Assembly (NCBI RefSeq): GCF_900100945.1
Contig: NZ_FNCG01000004.1
Location: 310,001 to 374,000, forward strand
DNA from: Mucilaginibacter gossypii
Lineage (GTDB): Bacteria > Bacteroidota > Bacteroidia > Sphingobacteriales > Sphingobacteriaceae
Reading direction: 5' to 3'
Length of the DNA: 64,000 nt
Below the pieces are notes generated by a model that did not search any database, was not told the origin of the DNA, and saw only the letters and a program-made list of their open reading frames with translations. Below, piece by piece: positions 24,829 through 33,513 of this stretch. How positions within the stretch are numbered: the stretch's first letter is position 1; every line of letters begins with the position of its first letter. A program made the translations under genes and the position numbers.

Positions 24829-25638
24829 TTATTTAACTAAATACTCGTCAAGTGCCTTTGTAACCAACCAGTGCCCAAGTTCAATTTCATGCACTTCGGC
24901 ATTATGAAGCATTCCTAAAAATGGCATTGCCGCCGATTTAGGGAATAGTTTATCATGCCTGCCAAATATCAGCAAACATTTAATTTTATGCTGATTGATT
25001 AGTTGTGCTACTTTCTGCACATCAGGCTTTAACTGCCTGATCAAATTTAGGGTATAATAGGTGTCAAGCCGTTTTTGTTCGGTATCAATTTCATTATAAG
25101 CTATGCGGTAAAGGCTTTCGTCAATAGCGCCAACGGTTTTCATGCTTTTAACTAAAAAAGGTGCCAGCCATTTGCTTTTTGTGGCCGTACGGAAAATTGC
25201 GCGTCCAAGCGTATTATGCAATATAAAATGAAAGCCTTTAAATACAGCAAGGCCATCAGGGGCCATTAAAATGATGTCATCAATCATATCGGCATATTCT
25301 TCAACCAATATCAGGGCCAGGTTGGCGCCTATAGAATAGCCCATTACCGAAAAACGTTGCCGGCCGTAAAGCTTAAACCATTCTTCCATGTAGCCGCTTA
25401 CCATGGTTTTGGGCATCCCGGCCACGATCTGTTGTTCTGTCCAGCCATCCAGCCTGCTTTCGCCGTGAAAAAAGTGATCGAAACCATAGATGTGATATTG
25501 GGGTAGGATGGATTGATCAAGTACATGAAACTGTTTCCCAGTCATGCCATAGCCATGAAAGGCCAGCAGCGGTTTTTGACCGGTACCATACTCGTGAAAA
25601 TGTGCTTTGCCCAAGCCGGGCAGATGTAAAAAACCCAT
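24829..25638 (-). CDS. alpha/beta hydrolase
   Basis: A 269-residue cytosolic alpha/beta-hydrolase. Oxyanion region LAFHGYGMTG (about 25-34), nucleophile elbow GYSIGANLAL (Ser about 100), late Asp in FGRHDKLFP and catalytic His in LGHWLV (about 257) complete the triad. It is the first gene of the minus-strand cluster that runs into the acyltransferases (2 bp apart), so it may be a thioesterase or esterase acting on acyl groups of the same product; this is inference. There is no signal peptide. Confidence 0.82.
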   Translation of the reverse strand: MGFLHLPGLGKAHFHEYGTGQKPLLAFHGYGMTGKQFHVLDQSILPQYHIYGFDHFFHGESRLDGWTEQQIVAGMPKTMVSGYMEEWFKLYGRQRFSVMGYSIGANLALILVEEYADMIDDIILMAPDGLAVFKGFHFILHNTLGRAIFRTATKSKWLAPFLVKSMKTVGAIDESLYRIAYNEIDTEQKRLDTYYTLNLIRQLKPDVQKVAQLINQHKIKCLLIFGRHDKLFPKSAAMPFLGMLHNAEVHEIELGHWLVTKALDEYLVK

Positions 25639-25723
25639 TAAGGCAATATTAAGAATTTATGGCTTTTGTACAGTAAACGGCCATGTTTTGTTTTGAATGA
25701 TGGAATAGTCTTTTTATAAAATT

Positions 25724-25848
25724 GTCATTTCGATGAACGGCGAAGGGCGCGAAGCTGGGTGTGAAGAGAAATCTTCTGCTTCCTGCAAATCCACCATACA
25801 TGGTTTACTTACCGGGTGTACAATTTCTCACTCGTTCCTCATATCATT
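25724..25848. repeat. degenerate GTCATTTCGA-type intergenic element
   Basis: Begins GTCATTTCGATGA, contains AGAGAAATCTTCT and ends with ACAATTTCTCACTCGTTCC, the inner and outer parts of the GTCATTTCGA..GAGAAATCTT elements common in Bacteroidota. The right inverted end is degraded. Confidence 0.5.
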
Positions 25849-25859
25849 AATGGCATTTT

Positions 25860-27113
25860 TTATTTATCGATATACTTCATGATCATTTCCGTAGCCCCTA
25901 CATTTTCCTTCACATAATTAAATACCTTTTTACGGGTAATATTATAAAACGCCTCGTCATTAACCAGTGTGTCAACAATATCTTTTAATTCTGTTTCATT
26001 GCTGATGCTAAAACCGGCATTAATGGCTATAAGTTCCTTGGCTTCGTTAAATTTCTGATAATTGGGGCCAAAAATAACCGGCAGACCGAACGCGGCTGCC
26101 TCCAGGGTATTATGAATACCCACACCAAAGCCGCCACCTATGTAAGCAACGTCGGCATAAGCATAAAGCGATGAAAGCATGCCGATATTATCTATCACCA
26201 GCGATTGAAGATTGTTAGATGTAAGCGATTGGTTAATAAAATCTCCTGACTTTAAGCCTTCTGCCTCAGTTCTTAGCTGAGAAAAAGTGATCGCATTTCC
26301 CTGCGGAAGCAACTCTATCAAGTTATTAATCTTTTCTTCCGGTATTTCATGCGGAGCGAAGATGAATTTCCAGTCGGGATACTGGCTTACTAATTTGGTT
26401 AATATATTCTCATCCTGTGGCCAGGTGCTGCCTGCTATAAATAACTTGTGACCGTTTTTAAATTGTTGTATCAAAGGCAGCACTTTAGGGTTTTGTGCAT
26501 TTGCCCAAACGCGATCAAACCGGGTATCGCCGCTAACTGATGTGTTAGTAATACCGATACCTTTCAATAACTGCGTAGATGCCTCATCCTGTAAAAAGAA
26601 GTGCGATACCAGACTTAGGATTCTGCGATTAAAACCGCCATACCATTTAAAAAACACCTGTGTGGGTCTGAAGATGCCTGATACGATATACAGGGGGATA
26701 TTACGCTTGTTTGCTTCATTAAAAAAATGGAACCAGTACTCGTATTTAGTAAAAATGACAATCTCGGGGTTAATGGCATCAATAAACCTGCGGGCGTTTC
26801 GGGCAGTATCCAAAGGCAGGTAGTAAACATAGTCCGCAAGGGAGGTGTTTTTCCTGATCTCATATCCCGAAGGGGAAAAAAAAGTGACTACTATTTTCTT
26901 TTTGGGGTGTAAATTTCTCATTGCTTCCAGTATCGGCCTTCCTTGCTCAAATTCGCCAAGTGAAGCAAAATGAAACCAAATACTGCTTTCTATACGTACA
27001 AAGACAGGATTTTTACGCCCTGCAACCCAAAGTTTTGCCTTGTTGTTAAACAATGCGGCAAAACGGATAAAAAGGGAATATAATTTGATACCTATATTAT
27101 ATAATAACATCAA
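25860..27113 (-). CDS. waaA: 3-deoxy-D-manno-octulosonic acid (Kdo) transferase
   Basis: GT30 enzyme of 417 residues adding Kdo from CMP-Kdo to lipid IVA at the inner membrane. A short N-terminal membrane anchor precedes the signature FHFASLGEFEQGRP (about 47-60) with the catalytic Glu. The GDTRFDR segment (about 197) and the C-terminal GGFGVGIHNTLEAAAFGLPV (about 315-334) are typical nucleotide-binding parts of KdtA. The length fits. It proves an LPS-bearing Gram-negative outer membrane. It is divergent from ugd. Confidence 0.95.
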   Translation of the reverse strand: MMLLYNIGIKLYSLFIRFAALFNNKAKLWVAGRKNPVFVRIESSIWFHFASLGEFEQGRPILEAMRNLHPKKKIVVTFFSPSGYEIRKNTSLADYVYYLPLDTARNARRFIDAINPEIVIFTKYEYWFHFFNEANKRNIPLYIVSGIFRPTQVFFKWYGGFNRRILSLVSHFFLQDEASTQLLKGIGITNTSVSGDTRFDRVWANAQNPKVLPLIQQFKNGHKLFIAGSTWPQDENILTKLVSQYPDWKFIFAPHEIPEEKINNLIELLPQGNAITFSQLRTEAEGLKSGDFINQSLTSNNLQSLVIDNIGMLSSLYAYADVAYIGGGFGVGIHNTLEAAAFGLPVIFGPNYQKFNEAKELIAINAGFSISNETELKDIVDTLVNDEAFYNITRKKVFNYVKENVGATEMIMKYIDK

Positions 27114-27263
27114 TTTTAACGCTGAATGATTATCTTAGCCGGGCATAAAAGTAATAACAATAATTACAATATTAGTTTATGGCCCGCCCGGTGCTATAAT
27201 AAGTCGGTTATATGATTGATCATACAAATATTGCTTACTTAAATTTAAAACACATTTAACACT

Positions 27264-28580
27264 ATGAAAATTGCAGTAATTGGTACGGGCTATGTAGGCC
27301 TGGTAACGGGAACTTGTTTAGCCGAAACGGGAAATGAAGTAACCTGTGTAGATATCGTGGAAGAAAAAGTAAACAAGATGCGGAATGGCGAAATGCCGAT
27401 CTATGAACCGGGTCTTGATATTTTATTTCTGCGTAACATTAAACAGGAAAGACTAACCTTTACCACTAATCTTGCCGAAGCAATAGCCCCGGCCAAAGTG
27501 ATCTTTTTGGCGTTACCAACGCCTCCGGGAGCCGATGGAGCAGCCGATTTGAGTTATGTGCTTGGCGCGGCAAAAGATATCGCCAAACTGATCACCGAAT
27601 ATAAAGTGATCGTAACCAAATCAACGGTACCTGTAGGTACGGCAGATAAGGTAACCGCAGTGATGAAAGCCAATACCGATGTTCCCTTCGCTGTGGTATC
27701 CAACCCCGAGTTTTTACGCGAAGGCGTAGCCGTAGAAGACTTCATGAAACCGGATAGGGTAGTGATCGGTACAACGGACGAAAAAGCCCGCCAGGTAATG
27801 GGCGATTTATATGCACCTTACGTGCGCCAGGGTAACCCTATATTATACATGGACGAACGCTCATCCGAGCTAACCAAATATGCAGCCAACTCATTTTTAG
27901 CCACCAAGATCACGTTCATGAACGAGATTGCAAACATGTGCGAGCTGGTAGGGGCGGATGTAGATATGGTACGCAAGGGGGTAGGAGCAGATGGCCGTAT
28001 TGGCAAACGCTTCCTGTTCCCAGGTGTGGGGTATGGGGGCAGCTGTTTTCCTAAAGATGTGCAGGCCCTGTCAAAAGCAGCCGAAGAAAATAAATACGAC
28101 TTCAAGATCCTCAACTCGGTGATGGAAGTGAACGAAAATCAGAAGAAACGGCTGGTAGTTAAAATGCGTGAATATTATGGCGAAGGCGGACTGAAAGGAA
28201 AACATTTTGCCCTGTGGGGACTGGCTTTTAAACCGGAAACCGACGATATCCGCGAAGCACCAGCACTGTACATTATCGATGAGCTATTAGCAGCCGGGGC
28301 GACAGTAACCGCCTACGACCCGGAAGGCATGCCAAACGTTAAAAAACTACTTGGCGATAAGATAAGCTATGCCACCAATCGGTACAATGCCCTTGAAGAT
28401 GCAGATGCTTTGCTGATTGTGACCGAATGGCCGGTATTCCGTACGCCAGACTTTGACTTTATGAAGGAAAAGCTGAAGTCGCCGGTGATCTTTGACGGGC
28501 GTAACCTGTATGACCTGGACAGGATGAAAGATTATGGATTTTATTATAACAGTATAGGCCGTAAAACAGTAGCAATATGA
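27264..28580 (+). CDS. ugd: UDP-glucose 6-dehydrogenase
   Basis: Oxidises UDP-glucose to UDP-glucuronate with two NAD+. The 438-residue protein has the N-terminal NAD loop [10 protein letters not shown] (about 7-16), the catalytic Cys in GGSCFPKD (about 260) and the C-terminal UDP-binding domain starting near [13 protein letters not shown]. Its 3' end overlaps the UXS gene by 4 bp (ATGA), so the two steps UDP-Glc to UDP-GlcA to UDP-Xyl are translationally coupled. Confidence 0.96.
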   Translation: MKIAVIGTGYVGLVTGTCLAETGNEVTCVDIVEEKVNKMRNGEMPIYEPGLDILFLRNIKQERLTFTTNLAEAIAPAKVIFLALPTPPGADGAADLSYVLGAAKDIAKLITEYKVIVTKSTVPVGTADKVTAVMKANTDVPFAVVSNPEFLREGVAVEDFMKPDRVVIGTTDEKARQVMGDLYAPYVRQGNPILYMDERSSELTKYAANSFLATKITFMNEIANMCELVGADVDMVRKGVGADGRIGKRFLFPGVGYGGSCFPKDVQALSKAAEENKYDFKILNSVMEVNENQKKRLVVKMREYYGEGGLKGKHFALWGLAFKPETDDIREAPALYIIDELLAAGATVTAYDPEGMPNVKKLLGDKISYATNRYNALEDADALLIVTEWPVFRTPDFDFMKEKLKSPVIFDGRNLYDLDRMKDYGFYYNSIGRKTVAI

Positions 28581-29560
28581 CAGAAAGAAAAAGGATCCTG
28601 ATTACAGGAGCGGCCGGTTTTTTAGGCTCGCACCTGTGCGACAGGTTTATTAAGGAAGATTATCATGTGATCGGGATGGATAACCTGATCACCGGCGATT
28701 TGAGGAATATCGAACATTTGTTCAAACTGGAGAACTTTGAGTTTTATAACCATGACGTATCCAAGTTTGTTTATGTACCGGGCGAACTGCATTATATCCT
28801 GCATTTTGCCTCACCGGCCAGCCCGATAGATTATCTGAAAATTCCGATCCAGACATTGAAAGTAGGTTCACTGGGAACCCATAACCTGCTGGGGCTGGCC
28901 CGGAACAAGAAGGCACGGATGCTGATCGCCTCCACATCGGAAGTATACGGCGACCCGAACATCAACCCTCAGCCAGAGGAATATTGGGGTAATGTAAACC
29001 CGGTAGGCCCGAGAGGGGTGTATGATGAAGCCAAAAGATTCCAGGAAGCTATTACCATGGCTTACCATACCTTCCACGGGTTGGAAACCAGGATCGTTAG
29101 GATTTTCAATACTTATGGCCCAAGGATGCGACTGAATGATGGAAGGGTGTTACCGGCTTTTATAGGGCAGGCACTGCGGGGCGAACCGCTGACCATGTTT
29201 GGCGACGGCTCACAAACGCGGTCGTTTTGCTATGTAGATGACCTGATAGAAGGGATCTACAGATTATTGCACAGCGATTACGCCCAGCCGGTGAATATCG
29301 GCAACCCTGATGAAATCACGATAAAACAATTTGGCGAGGAGATCATTAAGCTGACGGGTACCAACCAGGAGCTGATCAGCCTGCCTTTGCCAACAGACGA
29401 TCCGAAGCAACGCCGCCCGGATATTACCAAGGCCAAAGCTATATTAGGCTGGGAGCCAAAAGTATCCAGGAGTGAAGGTTTGAAGATCACCTTAGAATAC
29501 TTCAAGTCGTTGCCCGAACATGAAATAAACCATAAAGACTTTACCTATTACAATAAGTAA
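28577..29560 (+). CDS. uxs: UDP-glucuronate decarboxylase (UDP-xylose synthase)
   Basis: Extended short-chain dehydrogenase of 327 residues making UDP-xylose and CO2 from UDP-glucuronate. NAD loop GAAGFLGSH (about 11-19), TSEVYGDP (about 118) and catalytic YDEAKR (about 147-152) are as in UXS, where YxxAKR replaces the YxxSK common in epimerases. [10 protein letters not shown] is also diagnostic. The length equals bacterial UXS. Coupling to ugd strongly supports the call. Confidence 0.94.
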   Translation: MTERKRILITGAAGFLGSHLCDRFIKEDYHVIGMDNLITGDLRNIEHLFKLENFEFYNHDVSKFVYVPGELHYILHFASPASPIDYLKIPIQTLKVGSLGTHNLLGLARNKKARMLIASTSEVYGDPNINPQPEEYWGNVNPVGPRGVYDEAKRFQEAITMAYHTFHGLETRIVRIFNTYGPRMRLNDGRVLPAFIGQALRGEPLTMFGDGSQTRSFCYVDDLIEGIYRLLHSDYAQPVNIGNPDEITIKQFGEEIIKLTGTNQELISLPLPTDDPKQRRPDITKAKAILGWEPKVSRSEGLKITLEYFKSLPEHEINHKDFTYYNK

Positions 29561-29568
29561 AGGTAACC

Positions 29569-29600
29569 AGGCCGGAAATTAATTTTTTTGGCCTTTTTTA
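29569..29600 (+). terminator. probable terminator after uxs
   Basis: AGGCC (29569-29573) pairs with GGCCT (29590-29594), with further A/T and G-T pairing inside and a T run after. It would split ugd-uxs from galE-rfbB-cpsB. Confidence 0.5.
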
Positions 29601-29673
29601 TAATATAAAAGCGGATGAATTGTCACAATCTGCTTACTTTGCCGAACATTCAAACATACTCTCTATTTAAACC

Positions 29674-30696
29674 ATGAAAATATTAGTAACAGGCGGTTTG
29701 GGTTTTATTGGTTCGCACACCGTTGTTGAGCTGGTTAACGCGGGGTATGACCCCATTATCGTTGACGACCTGTCGAACTCGGACCCCAAAATATTAGATC
29801 AGCTTACAAAGATCTTAGGCTTTACCCCGGTATTTCATAAGCTTGATCTTTGCGATGAAGCCGCCGTTAGATCACTTGCACTTGCCGAACCCGAAATAGG
29901 TGGTATCATCCACTTCGCAGCCTTTAAAGCGGTGGGCGAATCGGTAAAAAAACCAATGAAATATTACCGGAATAATTTTTATTCTCTTATCAATCTGCTC
30001 GAAGCTTATTACGGTAAGGCTATCAATTTTGTATTTTCATCAAGCTGCACAGTTTACGGACAGCCCGAAAAATTACCCGTTACTGAGAATGCTCCGGTAC
30101 AACCTGCGCAATCGCCATATGGTAATACCAAGCAAATAGCCGAAGAAATTTTGGTTGATATGGTAAATTCCGGCAGCGATTATAAAGTGATTTCGTTGCG
30201 TTATTTTAACCCCGTAGGTGCCCATGAGTCTGCTTTGATCGGGGAGTTGCCAATAGGTGTACCACAAAACCTGGTGCCTTTTATTACACAAACTGCCATA
30301 GGCAAACGCGAAAAAATAACCGTTTTTGGTAATGATTATAACACGCCTGATGGTAGCTGCATCCGCGATTATATTCACGTAGTTGATTTGGCGAAAGCCC
30401 ATGTAGCCGCGTTAAGGCTTGCCGAAAAAGACGAATTTAAAGGTTATGATGTGTTTAACCTGGGCACAGGCAATGGCACATCAGTATTGGAAGTAATTCA
30501 TGCTTTTGAAAGCACTACTGGCGAAAAACTGAACTATGAAATTGGCCCGCGCCGTGAAGGTGATGTGGAGCAGGTTTGGGGCGATGTTACCAAATCATCA
30601 ACCAAGCTTGGCTGGACAGCTAAACTTGGTATTGGCGAAATGATGTCATCAGCCTGGGAGTGGGAAAAATATATTGCTCAAAATCCATTCAATTAA
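29674..30696 (+). CDS. galE: UDP-glucose 4-epimerase
   Basis: Interconverts UDP-glucose and UDP-galactose (and perhaps UDP-GlcNAc/GalNAc). Standard size at 340 residues. NAD loop GGLGFIGSH (about 7-15), catalytic Ser/Thr region SSSCTVYG (about 122-129) and YGNTK (about 148-152). RDYIHVVDLAKAH and the C-terminal GWTAKL are typical GalE. It starts a second group of sugar genes after a 113-bp gap that contains a possible terminator. Confidence 0.94.
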   Translation: MKILVTGGLGFIGSHTVVELVNAGYDPIIVDDLSNSDPKILDQLTKILGFTPVFHKLDLCDEAAVRSLALAEPEIGGIIHFAAFKAVGESVKKPMKYYRNNFYSLINLLEAYYGKAINFVFSSSCTVYGQPEKLPVTENAPVQPAQSPYGNTKQIAEEILVDMVNSGSDYKVISLRYFNPVGAHESALIGELPIGVPQNLVPFITQTAIGKREKITVFGNDYNTPDGSCIRDYIHVVDLAKAHVAALRLAEKDEFKGYDVFNLGTGNGTSVLEVIHAFESTTGEKLNYEIGPRREGDVEQVWGDVTKSSTKLGWTAKLGIGEMMSSAWEWEKYIAQNPFN

Positions 30697-30711
30697 TATC
30701 AACAGCAAGGA

Positions 30712-31764
30712 ATGAAAAAGATCATTATAACAGGGGGCGCTGGTTTTATTGGTTCGCATGTGGTGCGCAGGTTTGTGAAAAATTATCCTGATTACATCAT
30801 TGTTAATTTAGATAAGCTTACTTATGCGGGTAACCTGGCCAATTTAAAGGATATTGAAAATGAACCTAATTATAAGTTCGTAAAGGGAGATATTGTTGAT
30901 ATTGCTTTTATTAATGAACTTTTTGCGGCTGAAAATCCAGATGCGGTGATCCATCTTGCTGCCGAGTCGCACGTAGACCGGTCGATCACTAACCCCCTTG
31001 ATTTTGTGATGACCAATGTGGTAGGCACCGTAAATTTATTGAATAGCGCCCGTGAGCACTGGAAAGGCAAATATGATAAAACCCGTTTTTATCATGTTTC
31101 TACCGATGAGGTATACGGTACCCTTGGCGATGAGGGGATGTTTACTGAAGAAACTGCCTATGATCCACATTCACCATATTCGGCTTCAAAGGCGGGTTCT
31201 GATCATTTTGTGCGGGCCTACCAGGATACTTATGGTATGGATACCGTAATATCAAATTGCTCAAACAATTATGGATCATTCCATTTTCCGGAAAAACTTA
31301 TTCCGCTGGCAATTAATAATATCAAGCAAAGTAAACCTGTACCGGTATATGGTAAGGGCGAAAATATCCGCGATTGGCTTTGGGTTGAAGACCATGCGCG
31401 GGCAATTGATGTAATATTTCATAATGCCAAATCGGGCTCAACCTATAATATAGGCGGGCATAATGAATGGAAAAATATTGACCTGATCAAATTGCTTTGC
31501 AGTATATTGGATAAAAAATTAGGCAGAGCTGAGGGAGAATCGGCTAAGTTGATCACTTTTGTGACAGACAGGGCCGGGCATGACCTGAGATATGCTATCG
31601 ATGCAACCAAATTAAAAAATGATTTGGGTTGGGTGCCGGGCATAACTTTTGAAGAAGGTTTGGAAAAAACAGTTGATTGGTACCTGGCTAATGAAGATTG
31701 GCTTAATGATGTAACGTCGGGACATTACCAGCAATATTACAGCAGTCAGTATAACGATAGATAA
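30712..31764 (+). CDS. rfbB: dTDP-glucose 4,6-dehydratase
   Basis: Converts dTDP-glucose to dTDP-4-keto-6-deoxyglucose, the branch point to dTDP-rhamnose and other deoxysugars. The 350-residue protein has GGAGFIGSHVVRRF (about 7-20), the Thr-Asp-Glu catalytic triplet in VSTDEVYG (about 130-137) and YSASKAG (about 160). NCSNNYGSFHFPEKLIP is the RmlB signature. The 15-bp distance to galE and 2-bp distance to the phosphatase gene indicate one operon. The other rml genes are not in the window. Confidence 0.95.
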   Translation: MKKIIITGGAGFIGSHVVRRFVKNYPDYIIVNLDKLTYAGNLANLKDIENEPNYKFVKGDIVDIAFINELFAAENPDAVIHLAAESHVDRSITNPLDFVMTNVVGTVNLLNSAREHWKGKYDKTRFYHVSTDEVYGTLGDEGMFTEETAYDPHSPYSASKAGSDHFVRAYQDTYGMDTVISNCSNNYGSFHFPEKLIPLAINNIKQSKPVPVYGKGENIRDWLWVEDHARAIDVIFHNAKSGSTYNIGGHNEWKNIDLIKLLCSILDKKLGRAEGESAKLITFVTDRAGHDLRYAIDATKLKNDLGWVPGITFEEGLEKTVDWYLANEDWLNDVTSGHYQQYYSSQYNDR

Positions 31765-31766
31765 AA

Positions 31767-32507
31767 ATGTTCGGGCTTTTTAAGAGGAAGAAGGCAGTAA
31801 GGGAATCAAAGTTCAATTATGAGGGAATCATGGTTGATATGCACTCGCATGTGTTACCGGGAATTGACGATGGCGCTAAAACGCCTGAAGACTCGGTAGA
31901 ATTGATAAAAAAGATGATGGAATTGGGGATAAAAAAAGTTATCGCTACGCCACACATCATGATAGATTTTTATCGCAACACCCCCGAAACCATAGGAAAC
32001 GCGCTTGCTATATTAAAAGCCGAACTGGTTAAGCAGGGAATTGATATACCGGTTGAAGCCGCTGCCGAACACTATTTTGATGAAACGTTTGAAGCTCGTG
32101 TAGAGGATGGCCCGATCATGACCATGGGCGATAATCACGTATTATTTGAATTTTCATTTATAAATCAACCGCCAAATACTTACAGTGTAATTCAAAAGCT
32201 TCATGATAAAGGGTATAAACCTATTTTGGCCCACCCCGAGCGCTATCAATACCTTGATTTAGAGAAATTGAAAAATTTGCACAGTTGGGGTGTCGACTTT
32301 CAGCTTAACACCATATCTCTTACCGGGTATTACGGCAAGGAGATAAAGAAGATGGCCGAAGACCTGATTGATAATAGTTTGATAGATTTTATTTCAAGTG
32401 ATATGCACCACTTAAGGCACGCCGCAGCATTTGGCGATGCACTAAGAACAACCTATATCGAAAAATTGCTTATCGACTATCCGCTTAAGAATAAGATGTT
32501 GTTTTAG
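31767..32507 (+). CDS. PHP-type tyrosine-protein phosphatase (CpsB/YwqE family)
   Basis: A 246-residue metal-dependent phosphatase of the PHP superfamily. The first metal motif is DMHSHVLPGIDDGAK (about 24-38), the following motifs are ATPHI (about 60) and LAHPERY (about 151-157), and SSDMHH (about 211-216) completes the metal site. Such enzymes dephosphorylate BY-type tyrosine kinases that control capsule or exopolysaccharide export. It ends the sugar-nucleotide operon, but no kinase or Wza/Wzc gene follows, so the partner must be elsewhere. It is closed by a terminator. Confidence 0.88.
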   Translation: MFGLFKRKKAVRESKFNYEGIMVDMHSHVLPGIDDGAKTPEDSVELIKKMMELGIKKVIATPHIMIDFYRNTPETIGNALAILKAELVKQGIDIPVEAAAEHYFDETFEARVEDGPIMTMGDNHVLFEFSFINQPPNTYSVIQKLHDKGYKPILAHPERYQYLDLEKLKNLHSWGVDFQLNTISLTGYYGKEIKKMAEDLIDNSLIDFISSDMHHLRHAAAFGDALRTTYIEKLLIDYPLKNKMLF

Positions 32508-32538
32508 CAAAAGCAGTATTGCAAAAATGATATAGCCT

Positions 32539-32579
32539 AAAAAATCGTTGTTGTGGTACGAAGCAATAACGATTTTTTT
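32539..32579 (+). terminator. rho-independent terminator of the sugar-nucleotide operon
   Basis: AAAAAATCGTT (32539-32549) pairs with AACGATTTTTT (32568-32578), ending in T. Confidence 0.75.
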
Positions 32580-32969
32580 ATTTGTTTTAAATGCTAACGT
32601 CCCATCAGGGTCTCTCGCAGAGGACCCTGATGTATACGCCATACAAGATTCGCTGTTCTGAATATGCTATTAGGTATTTATAGAAAACATAGTGATGTTG
32701 TTAAAAAAAAACATCCCGAAGAAGGTAAGTTTGATGTACCTTCTTCATTTATAAATATTAATATAGTTTATAGTTGGAGTTTGGCGATAGCGTAACTTCG
32801 CGCTGAATGAAGGAAATATCCTGTTTACGAGTTATTTCAAAACCTTTAGGGGGAAAAGGTAGGGTGTTGTTTTTATTAACATTTTTTATTTTTGTAAAAT
32901 AATAAGTTGGTATTTTTGCTTGTATTTTATATATAATAAATATAACTTTATATCAAAAGCTATATTATT
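32580..32969. other. AT-rich gene-free stretch with two further hairpins
   Basis: CATCAGGGTC (32603-32612) pairs perfectly with GACCCTGATG (32623-32632). GAAGAAGGTA (32718-32727) pairs perfectly with TACCTTCTTC (32737-32746), with an A run on its left so that it would terminate minus-strand transcription, although no minus gene lies to its right. TTTG at 32891-32894 and TATTTTTG at 32911-32918 (16 bp apart) may be a promoter for the small secreted protein. No tRNA or other known RNA was recognised. Confidence 0.55.
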
Positions 32970-33371
32970 ATGAAAAATAGACAACTCTTTAAAGTGGTGT
33001 TAATTGTTTTATTGGCAATTGGCAGTCAAGTATTATTCGGGTTTTCACCCGCTAAGTCAAAAAATGCCTATAAGTTAAAATCAGTTCACATTACCAGGCT
33101 AAATGCCAGGTTGGTGCAATATGATTTTTATTTTAGCAACGGCAATAATAGTGTTACATTAAGCGGGCGCGGGCAAACGAATAGCGGTAACATTAACGCA
33201 TTTTTGGTTGAGTATTTTGGGACTAGCCCTGATAACGCGGTAGGTGCCGGTACAGCAAGTGGTACTTACTCTATCGATGCAAACGGGAATTGTACAATAA
33301 ACGTAACCTATACCGCATATGGCCACGCCCAGGAATGGTATAGTGGAGTGGCAAATTATTCCGTCGTTTAA
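32970..33371 (+). CDS. small secreted protein of unknown function
   Basis: A 133-residue protein not recognised. It has a clear signal peptide (basic start, hydrophobic core about 8-22, then FGFSPAKS). The mature part of about 105 residues is rich in Asn, Ser, Gly, Thr, Tyr and predicted beta strands (VQYDFYFSNG, GTYSIDANGNCTINVTY), with a single Cys. This looks like a small beta-sandwich or adhesive surface protein. It lies alone between hairpin-rich AT DNA and a terminator, with no paired gene. The reading frame, signal peptide and terminator support a real gene. Confidence 0.7.
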   Translation: MKNRQLFKVVLIVLLAIGSQVLFGFSPAKSKNAYKLKSVHITRLNARLVQYDFYFSNGNNSVTLSGRGQTNSGNINAFLVEYFGTSPDNAVGAGTASGTYSIDANGNCTINVTYTAYGHAQEWYSGVANYSVV

Positions 33372-33390
33372 ATTATATACGTTTTCTATA

Positions 33391-33430
33391 AGGAGGTCAT
33401 CTAAAAGTTTAAGGGTGACCTCTTTCTTTT
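33391..33430 (+). terminator. rho-independent terminator of the small secreted protein gene
   Basis: GAGGTCA (33393-33399) pairs with TGACCTC (33416-33422), then TTTCTTTT. Confidence 0.75.
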
Positions 33431-33513
33431 AAATTGCACTTTGCTGTTTCTGTAGGGTTCTGGTAATAATTTTTGTAAATGTAATCGTTGCGTTTTTTAG
33501 TTCGGTATTGTTG

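Noticed and set aside
32718..32746. Terminator for a minus-strand gene
   Set aside because: No minus-strand gene lies upstream of it; kept only as a hairpin in the gap description.
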